Shown: piece by piece, positions 55,032 through 64,000 of the stretch
Numbering within the stretch: position 1 is the first letter of the stretch
How the letters are laid out: each line of letters opens with the position of its first letter
Notes under the pieces: model-generated
Seen by the model: only the letters and a program-made list of their open reading frames with translations
The model's database searches: none
What the model was told of the DNA's origin: nothing
NCBI RefSeq assembly: GCF_018143015.1
Contig: NC_054756.1
Coordinates: 28,537,440-28,601,439 of the forward strand
Direction: 5' to 3'
Length of the DNA stretch: 64,000 nt
DNA from: Lytechinus variegatus
Lineage: Eukaryota > Echinodermata > Echinoidea > Temnopleuroida > Toxopneustidae
Position numbers and translations under genes: made by a program

Positions 55032-58000
55032 CTGTAAGTCAAGAATATAACGTTTGAAACCCATCGATTATCAAAATCTGAAATTCTAATAGGCCTTGGG
55101 CAAGGAACTCCATGGGAGCATTAATTGTGGCCAGCCATCTCAAAACCAACAAAAAGTCACCCAAAATAAATGTGTAGACTTCCATTGAATTATCATCGTT
55201 ATTATCATTATTATTTAATCATTTATTTATTTATTTATTGATTTATTGTTATTATATTTTTTTTTGGGGGGAGGAGCTTTAAAATGATATATAGCTTACC
55301 GAAATTAATCAACAGTAACCTACAAGAAGTACTTGATTGAACGCAGAAAAAGACTGAGCAAGAGCTTTAAACAATATGGAGAAAACAACGTTTGTAACAT
55401 AAGGTTCACTGAAGAATGAGATATGCATACTGTTCAATTTCGGTATGACTTCCAAGTAATTCACAAACTCTTGTGCTAAAGAAACTATTTTATCTTGTTT
55501 TCTATCCATCTTTCCAACTAGAAATTCTTACAATATGAAACTAATGAAAAACTCTCTCAAACGGGGTTCATTATTATTACTTATTTTTTTTCTTTTTGAA
55601 GACTAAATTGTTATTTTGGCTATTTACAGAGACCCTTCCCTGGCGGCTTCTTGTTGGTTTTGAGGAGCCAGGTCACATTTCATGATTTCCACTGACTTAC
55701 TTTTTTCTATAGTCACCTCATAGTATCAGTTTGTGATAATAACTGACAGTAATATTCTCATAAAACGCTCTCTGGAGTCCAGTATATAACGACTTAAATT
55801 TCATCTTGGTTTATTACCAATAAAGGAAAAACTTTCGCAATTTTGGTGCCCTACAATAGGCCACTATGATATTAGTCTTTTGTATATACTTTTTTTTAAA
55901 TATAATATTTACACATACACAGAGTGTTCTTTGGTTTCTCTTGGTTTACAAAATATAAGTAAAGCTGCAGTCCAAAAAACACTCTACAAAGTTTGGTTTG
56001 AATTGTGAAGGCCATTCGAACCATAACCAAAGGTTGGGGAAAGAACTACAGTGAGTTGGCAACAATTTGCTGCACAAACGATTGTAAAAGAGTATCAGAT
56101 TAATTATGTTTCAAATGGGTGTGTTTCTGTCAATAAGACTAGATAAGTCAAGTGTTGGATTGTGGGAAAGGTACCAGAGACTGGTTGAGCAGCTTTTAAC
56201 ATGTCACTGAGGCCAGTATTCTAAACTCAGGTTTAACTTTAACCATGATCTAAAGTTGTGGTTTCAATATGGGTAGCCAAAGTTGGCAGCATTCTCTATA
56301 ATTGAATAAATGAATTTATCATCACAGTGCGGCATTCAAATGATTTCTTTTGATGATAAATATGATAGAAGATCGCCAAGAAATAAAAAAGTTTTGAATC
56401 TTTAAAATACTGCTTTTATTTGTATAATTTTAAACGTGTTTTCACATATTCCCGCCTTTAGATTTGTATAGTTAACAAAAGACTCCATGCATTGATGATT
56501 GCCAGCAGATCAAAGTGTTGAAAAGGTCTGTAAACACAACGGTAAAACGTCTTCACTTCATAAAATTATTGAAATTCAGGCATTATGAAAAAAAATCCTG
56601 TCCATTTTCTGTGATTAAGGCATAACAAAAAATTAAGAGCAAATAATGAACCTTTAGACATGTGACCTTTTCGAAATGCAGATACCTCTGACAAGTGGCT
56701 TTTTTGCATCCTTTCTTCAAATTGTTTTTGCTCACTCATGTTTGAATGAGGAATCTTATACCAAGTCAAAGAAGAGATTCTAGGCTTAACAGTGAGAGGG
56801 TTTTTGTCCACTGTCTTTGTTATTAAGTTATAATGAATCATTGATAGCTCTTGGTTTTATCTTTCTGGGATGCACTGTAAATGCACCTACATAATGTAGG
56901 CACTAAAGAAGTATGCATATATCCTTTAATATTACATTTAGTGTCAAAGGCCATGCAATTCCAACTTAAAATTAATGAGGTGGTTATATATGCTTAAAAT
57001 AAAATATATACTGGCCCATATTCTGAAGTCAGGTTCAAATTGAATCCTGGTCTAATGTTGTGAATGTAATTACAAATATAATAAAAATCAATTTGTATCG
57101 TATTTCCTGTTGAAAAATAAAATGAATTAGAATTTGAATTCATGCATTTAACTATGGATAGCCAATCCCGAGATATGTCCCTAAACATGATAAAAGTAGA
57201 GGCTGAATTTACTTTGGCAATTCATAGCGGAGTGAAAATGTAGAATACAATATTTTACTTTATCATTCAGGCATGGAGAAAAGATTTAGAACTCAATAAA
57301 CATAAGAGCACAATGTAAACAAATTCTTGACATTTTTTTTTGCTTCTCACAATTTAAGCACGATTCACCTTATAGACCAGGGTCTAATTCAAATCTGACT
57401 TCAAAATGAATGGAGTTGAAGCATCTTATAGTAAAAAAAATAGTAAAATTCCCAAGTAAATCATTTTCATTAAGGGGCATTCACTATCATGACTATGGCT
57501 ATATGCAAAACTAGTGATAATATGCAAATATGTTTTCATAGCCATGATAGCCAAATGGTCACGGAAGGTTGTACAACCAGTGTGGAAAACCTCTTCTGAA
57601 TTCTGTACGTCCCACAGACTTTGTACATGCACAATATGGTTCAAGTAGGCAATGTATCGAGTGAATAAGTGAATTGGATGCTTGAATATAATGGCATGCC
57701 GAAATCACAGCGATTAAACACGAACATGCTTTGCATGCATGCCATAATCAGGCTTGAATTTCATTACATTAAAAATAGCATGCCTTACAAACCCAAAGAA
57801 AAAAGAAAAAGAGAGGAAATGTAATTGTGCGACTGAAAAACATAAAGAAGAAAAAACATGTATATAGTATGACACTCCACCCCAAACAAGTCAAAACTGC
57901 AAATAAGTTTCAAAATTTCATTTTTTTTTCTCAGTTGGAAAAAGTAGATTATAAATTTCATTGCTTTATAAGAATTAAATTGCTTGAATGTGATGACGAA

Positions 58001-60182
58001 ATTTCATTATAGTCATATTTGGAATGCTGACAAGAAGTCACCGACCAGTGTGAGGATGAGAATACATCCTTAAAAAAGTGAGATCGCTCACGCATGCCGA
58101 CCTCAGTTTTATTTCCAGCTACTACAGTTCAAAACGTTAGTTGGTTTCAAATTCCATCAAGTTTTGATATTTAAGGAACTTTGCCACTGATGAAAAAAAA
58201 AGATATAAAACGTCCTTAATTTTGAATAGAAGGGATCAGTGCATGTAGATTGAGCTCAAACTTTGAACAATATTTATATAATGAAATCTTGTTATTCAAT
58301 CTGTTTGTACCATTTAAAAGCATGACAAAGAATCTTCTTTTAATTATGGTCAGTCCTGTATAACTAGTAAAGGAAGCAAATAGTTTTTGCCTTTCGATAA
58401 TAGTGCGAAAATTACTTTTTGAAACCCCAAAACGTAGTTTGTAGACCATAACAGACAGATGGTGTGTTCATTCATCACCTATAGGAGTTAAGAAACTATG
58501 ATAAATAAGTTTTCAACCCCACTATTTTCCTCTTTTTGCAGAAACTCCCATCAGACTTATGACTCGTTTTGCGGTGGAGGGCACATACGTGGATCTATAA
58601 TGAGTCATCTAGTTTTGTGGATTCCGTTGATTTTTAAGATTTTCATGGGCCCCTCTTTTGGTCAAATTATGTGGTTAAAAACTACAAACATGGATAGTCA
58701 GGGAGGACACTAATCTCCAACTGGAGAGATTTTATTTGTCAGTTTATTGGCATTGCATGCCCTTTGAAGAGGGGCTGCTATGCATGCTAAAGCACCCTCT
58801 CAACAAGATTTTTTTTCTGGGGGTGCTCCGTATGTTATACACCATAGGTAGCACCCCATGGAAATGTGGTTGGTAGGCTTATTTAAAATGTTGAAATTTG
58901 ACTTAAAACCGTTTCATTTATTTGACCAAATCACTTTAAGATTCATATAAGGAAATGAGTCTGATATTGGAATAAGGAAGTAGTCCACATGACTAGAATT
59001 CCCATAGATCCATACAATAATAACACAGGGAGGCAATCACCGATTGATAAAAAAAAAACATTGAAAAAAATGCTGCAATCCTGGCATCATTTCTGTAAAA
59101 GAGAAATGTACACAATAAGAATCATACAGTGTAGCATCAAAGAAATTATTTCATTGATCTTTATGTCACAGGCCTAACTGCATAAAATATCTGAATGCTG
59201 TGAAGACATAAATCTGTTTTATGAACGAACTTCATACTGAAATAAAATGCCAATTGGAGCAAATTAGAGTAGAATTAAAATTTTGTATTTTGTTCAAACC
59301 TTTCAAAAGGCACATCACCTCCCTGATATTTAAAAGACATAACTTCATGAGAAAAATAATTAAAAGCATAACCTCTACATCAAATGCACCATGCGGATAA
59401 TGTAAAAATGTCCAAAATATTATTGGGCCCTTTCACTATACACTTAATCTGATCTTCAATCAAATTTATGCAGTACATGAACATCATATCGGGCATTCAT
59501 CGCAGGCAAGTTGGATGATTATCAGGAAGTAACAATTAATTATTTTTTTATTATTATTTTTTTATAGTAGAGAGAGGCTACGAACTGAATCAATTTTTGA
59601 TAATGTACGTGTTGAAAGAGCCCCCCCAGCCCTTTATGAAATAGTAATAAAAAACATTAAAGTGAGAGAACAAATATCTGCTGGATACTGTTCCTAAAGA
59701 AACTGTAAAGTGATACATTTTCTTTTTTTGGCAAGAACTTTTTGAGTGTTGATATGACATCATTGGATCATCAAATTCACTTTTTTTTCATATTGCGATA
59801 TACGTGTATGAATCTTGCCACATTAGTGACCTTCGATCCCCCAAATCATATTAATACAGAAAATGAAAAAGGAGTAAAATATGAGACATGTACTTGGCAT
59901 GTCGTATTTGTAATGCTTTCCGATCATTTTGTCAAAATGTTTAAAAAATATTTTTAGGAAGGGAACCATTTAAGTCATTAAATTATTAAGAATCACTATC
60001 TTCAAATCAAATTGGAAAATTTCTACCTTCAAACCTTTAACAAACCCTAACTTCATTACAGAGTTAAAATTAAGTGATTTAAGGAAAAATATGGTTGTTG
60101 CTAATTTGAGGAGTATAAAGTGACCGAATATGACTTCAAAGAATTTATTGTTCCAAAGAAGTTGAACATGGGTTGATTAAGG
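55032..60182. other. Noncoding stretch with repeat fragments
   Basis: Holds a truncated mariner-like copy (about 56440-56875), an inverted-repeat element (about 57009-57407; GGCCCATATTCTGAAGTCAG at the left, complement CTGACTTCAAAATG at the right), an AGCACCC repeat (58785-58880) and AT-rich DNA. ORFs here have no recognisable content. If the minus-strand last exons belong to one gene, this is intron. Confidence 0.45.
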
Positions 60183-60704
60183 CGCACACATTCGTAATTC
60201 CGAAGCTTCGTTATTCCGAAGGTTCGTTATTCCGAAGGTTCGGATATTCCGAAGGTTCGTTATTCCGAAGGTTCGTATTTCCGAAGGTTCGTTAATAGTC
60301 CAAAAACGAAATGAGGTTCGTAATTCCGAAGGTTCGTTAGTCCGAAGACGAAGTGAGGTTCGTAATTCCACAGGTTCGTTAATCCGAAAACGAAATGCGG
60401 TTCGTAATTCCGAAGGTTCGTTAGTCCGAAAACAAAATGATGAACTAACCTTATTTCGTTTTCGGACTAATAACGAACCTTATTTTGTTTTCGGATTAAT
60501 GAAACTTCGGAACATCGAACCTTATTTCGTTTTCGGATTATCGCAACTTCGGAATAACGCCACAAATGTTCGGATTAACGAACCCTTTTACGTTTTCGGA
60601 TTAACGAACATCGAGGTATAGGCAATTTACGTTTTTCGGAATTACGAACCTTCGGAATAAAGAACCTTCGGAATTACGAACCTTCGGAATTACGAAGTGT
60701 AACC
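60183..60704. mobile_element. Element made of inverted minisatellite arms, 8-bp target duplication
   Basis: GATTAAGG at 60175-60182 and 60705-60712. The left half repeats TTCGTTATTCCGAAGG (about 16 bp), the right half its complement CCTTCGGAATAACGAA; the tips are CACACATTCGTAATTCCGAA and the complement of ACACTTCGTAATTCCGAA. Noncoding. The ORF at 60177-60371 is a by-product of the repeat. Confidence 0.85.
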
Positions 60705-60763
60705 GATTAAGGTAGTGATAAATGCTCATTGAGTGATGAGCCTACCTAGATGCTCATCGTATC

Positions 60764-60997
60764 TCACTCAAAAATGGCACGTGTGTCCTCATGGTTTGGA
60801 CCCTCATCATCATCATCATCATCACCACCACCACCGGTAACATGAACGGGAGGGGTAATAGCGAGATTCACCTGTCGTATGGAGCTCGTCTGAGCCTCGT
60901 CGAAGTTCTCACCGATCTGCCCAGGCAGGGAGAACTCTGAGTCGGTCTTCATGGGTCCCGCTTTAGCCTTGGAATTGGGATCCGTAGCCCCCTTATT
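60764..60997 (-). CDS. Terminal exon of a minus-strand gene, unknown protein
   Basis: Acceptor CTCTCCTTACCAG on the minus strand, phase 0. The frame reads NKGATDPNSKAKAGPMKTDS, EFSLPGQIGENFDEAQTSSI, RQVNLAITPPVHVTGGGGDD and ends HEDTRAIFE with TGA at 60766-60764. The run of Asp is coded by a (GAT)n microsatellite. GC content is far above the flanks, and the other strand is closed. It looks like a disordered, acidic cytoplasmic C-terminus. Upstream exons would lie right of the window; I find none in 61000-64000. Confidence 0.6.
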   Translation of the reverse strand, partial: NKGATDPNSKAKAGPMKTDSEFSLPGQIGENFDEAQTSSIRQVNLAITPPVHVTGGGGDDDDDDEGPNHEDTRAIFE

Positions 60998-62247
60998 CTG
61001 GTAAGGAGAGATTAATGGGGAGAAAGATGTTAAGCCCCGCAGAACACACACGGTATGGGTCTGACTACGACGCAAGTCTTGAACAATTCGCATTTGCATA
61101 TTAGAATTAAAATACCATGTAGTAAAATTATTAATGGTCACTAAAGAAAATCTTATACCTGGGTTTTATCTTACTTTACAACTTCTAATATAAACAGTAT
61201 GATGAAGAATTACCATCTCTGGTAAGTTATTTTCCTAATTTTAACTTTCCCGTTTTGAAGACCAAATTATTGTTTTGGCCTTCCATGGCAATTTCATTGT
61301 TGGTGTTTGGGTAGCTGGTCAAATATACAGTGGGTAAATTTGTGAATAATTTAGGGTGAATACATATACACTTGTGAGTGGTGATTTCAAAATTCAATAA
61401 AGATGAAAACAGATTTCTATTTAAGTATATTTTTTTCCGAAATAATTTTGAAATATGCATTTTCAGACAGGGGATGTAAAGTCTTATTTCTGCATTTCAG
61501 TCTTCAAAATAGTTTTTAAAAATGAGCACATGGATTTTCACAAAAAATAATAAGAGAAGAAGGTAGCAATTTTATTTTCACGTGCGTTATCTCCAATATT
61601 TAGCTACTACTTCTGTGCGTGTATATTTCAAGTAAAGCTGTTTGTTAACACTGCATTGGAAAAAGGAATGAAAACAAAGCATATACTTTTACAAATACAG
61701 TGATAAATTATCAAATACTAAATGTATGAATTATAAAAAAATCTTTGTCCAAATGGGAACATTTGTAGTTCAACTAGTACAGCACTGAGACACACAGTAT
61801 CAACTTTCTTTGTAAAAAAAGACAATAACAGGGCTAAAATCAACAATATGGACAAAAAAACAGAATAAATATCAGAAAGTAATACAAATTGAGAACATGC
61901 AAAAGCTACATGTATAATATTTTAAGAAGCGTAACTAAGGTGCATTTTTCTGTGGGAGTGAACATTTATTTTTATCATTGCATTTCCATAAGTATCATTG
62001 TCAAATACCTCAAAAAAATATTCAGTTATTATGATAAAAAAAGGAAAATGATCATGATATAAAGAAGGTAAACACTAGAACTTAACTTGCATGACTATAT
62101 TTTTAATAAGTAAATTAAATGGCATTGCGATCGATTTGCCAGTAATAAGAAAAGTTCCATTACTTTTCACGTTCTCCTGATTTAAGAATTAAAAAAAAAA
62201 CAATTACAGAAAAATACTGTAAACATAAATTTGGGTATAAAAAAGAA

Positions 62248-62278
<31 letters not shown>

Positions 62279-62800
62279 TTTCTATTTTTTTATTTATCAT
62301 TGTGGACCTAAGCCCTTTTGCAAGCAGGAATATATCCAATCTCTTTTGATTTGAAAAAGTGATTTTTCTTTGTCACTTTTATTCATGATTACTATTATGA
62401 TTTTCAAAATTTCCTTTGGTATCATCAGAGCGACTAACAAATTAGAGGTTTAGAGACAGAAAGCAAAAAAATTATGAAAGGTGGACCTAATCCTTTTTGA
62501 CAAACAAGTTCTTCCGAAGGGTTTAATTGCTAAAGGGGTTATGTCCACCCCAAGAAAAGATTTTTTTTAATTCTCCCATATTGCAATATCCTTATGCGAA
62601 ACTGACCGTTCATGATACCCTACCATGAGAACATAAAACTGGTCTAAAGGAAATCTACCTGTCTTCATATTTATAAAGATATTCTTGTCCAAAAAAAGAA
62701 TCTGTGTGGACCAAACTCTTTTTGCAACTAAACTGAAATAGACCTAACCCCTTCTGAAAAAACAAAGTGATATTTCTTTGCCATTTTAGTTAACTTTTTA
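60998..62800. other. AT-rich stretch, probably intron
   Basis: No exon or known element recognised. GGACCTAAGCCCTTTTGCAA-like phrases recur near 62303, 62483, 62706, 62745 and 63068, a loose periodic repeat. Confidence 0.45.
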
Positions 62801-62801
62801 A

Positions 62802-63030
62802 TAGAAATGTCAACTTTCTTTGGTATCATCTTATATATAGAGCTACTAAATATTCATTTTGATAGAAATGTCAACTTTCTTTGGTATCATCTTATAGAAC
62901 TACTAAATATTCATTTTAATAGAAATGTCAACTTTCTTTGGTATCATCTTATAGAACTACTAAATATTCATTTTAATAGAAATGTCAACTTTCTTTGGTA
63001 TCATCCTATAGAGCTACTAAATATTCATAC
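62802..63030 (+). repeat. 57-bp minisatellite, four units
   Basis: Units starting TAGAAATGTCAACTTTCTTT at 62802, 62863, 62920 and 62977 (spacings 61, 57, 57). The period is 19 codons, so one frame stays open (62807-63049) without being a gene. A diverged unit lies near 62410. Confidence 0.9.
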
Positions 63031-63387
63031 ATTAAGACAAAGAAAATAAAATCTACTCTGATGATAAATGGACCAAACACCTTTTGCAAGTGAGCTCTTT
63101 ATATGTTGAAATTGAACCTGTCTTAGCAACTAAAAAGCTAAGTAATATGCAACAAATAATTCACAAAAATTGTCCAGGGTTGTTTGCTTCTGTTCATTAA
63201 AATTTTGAGGCTTGTGAGTTTCTACAGCAAATGTTTAGCTGGTAAGCAGTAAACTGATTTCAATTCGTGCATAGTTGTATATTGTAGCTTATATCTTTGA
63301 AATTAAGTATGCTAGTTGTTTTACTCAATATCCCTGGTGGTATAATGATTAAAGGCAGGATACTATTTGTCTATTGATCACTGATTA

Positions 63388-63855
63388 GGCCCGTATCTTG
63401 AAATCATTTTTACCATGATCCAGCTGTTTTAAAATGATGGGATGCAAATAGTTTCAAAATTGCCTTCATATTAAAAGTTTCTTTTCTTTTCTTGGCTCTT
63501 TACTCTTTTTTTGTGGATGAAGAAAACTTTTGCATTAATTATTCGTCATCAGTCAGTTAAGAGCTTACACAGTGAAATTGTACTGTAAAAGAGATACACA
63601 CACCTGTCCATAGTTAGACCATAAGTTTAGAGCAGGGCTATGTTACATAAAAATTACTATTATAGCAACTCTATCATCCAATTTTAACTGCCATGGCAAC
63701 GGTGCCAATCAGCCAATCGGAATCAAGGATTTCAGGGAAGTTACTATTGGATAGCAAAGTTACTATAGTAATATTGTTTTACTCATTGAAGCCCAGAGTT
63801 TAAACATGGACCTATTCCATGGTTTAAATTAAACCGAATTTCAGAACACGAGCCA
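63388..63855. mobile_element. Inverted-repeat element, about 470 bp
   Basis: GGCCCGTATCTTGAAATC at the left and GAATTTCAGAACACGAGCC at the right are inverse. The tips are related to those of the 57009-57407 element and the fragment at 56213. The interior has CCATGGCAACGG and CCAATCAGCCAATCGG. Confidence 0.65.
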
Positions 63856-64000
63856 CAGGTATTATATAGAAAGGGCCAATTTTCAGTCGTTAACAGATCC
63901 AGCAACTGGTAGTGGTAAAATGTTTTAACCAGTTAAAAAGAAATCAATTTAGCACAAGCAAAGATAAGTCTCTTTCATTTTGCAGCTAGCGCTTTTTGAA

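Noticed and set aside
58550-58640. Possible plus-strand last exon reading TPIRLMTRFAVEGTYVDL
   Set aside because: Good acceptor and in-frame stop, but only 18 residues with no linked exon; too short to support.
62807-63049. 80-codon ORF of 19-residue repeats
   Set aside because: It is the translation of a 57-bp minisatellite; the period is a multiple of three, so the frame stays open by chance.

Overview
The window is eukaryotic: AT-rich, with intron-split genes, small exons with GT-AG borders and dense interspersed repeats. The gene content (group A SRCR, WSC and CUB-like domains on one receptor; a class A GPCR in a single exon) and the repeat families (tRNA-headed SINEs, Jockey/CR1-type LINEs with ATT tails, hAT, TA-target and foldback DNA elements) point to an invertebrate deuterostome. 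An echinoderm, probably a sea urchin, is my best guess; this is inference only.

Layout. (1) 1-933, minus: the first 311 codons of a rhodopsin-like GPCR that runs off the left edge. (2) 934-8083: intergenic DNA with two LINE fragments, a tRNA-like sequence and four short inverted-repeat elements. (3) 8084-26130, plus: a nine-exon gene I assembled for a type I membrane receptor of about 593 aa: signal peptide, two-exon SRCR, WSC, CUB-like domain, Thr/Ser-rich stalk, one TM, and a tail with five Tyr motifs. Its introns hold a LINE carrying a nested hAT element, a set of eight dispersed 16-18 bp motifs, a mariner-like element, and a LINE interrupted by two other elements. A second possible last exon lies at 23920-24079. 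(4) 29878-35536, plus: a five-exon gene of the same plan (about 476 aa): signal peptide, an unrecognised domain with 11 Cys, a Ser-rich 7-residue repeat stalk, one TM, and a long tail with three YFVL motifs. (5) 36801-50583: almost pure mobile DNA. The centrepiece is a foldback element of about 4 kb with very long inverted arms, inserted into another copy of itself. Both copies were later hit by other elements, and the central spacer is in opposite orientation in the two. (6) 50584-64000: mostly noncoding DNA with short inverted-repeat elements and minisatellites, plus two candidate minus-strand last exons (60764-60997 and 54933-55031) that may be alternative ends of one gene lying mostly beyond the right edge.

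The two receptors share orientation, exon phases (signal exon ends in phase 1; TM exon starts in phase 1 and ends in phase 2 inside an Arg codon) and a Tyr-rich tail. They look like members of a class of surface receptors that signal through phosphotyrosine. An immune or recognition role is plausible but inferred. I saw no LTR retroelement, retrovirus-like or Polinton-like element.
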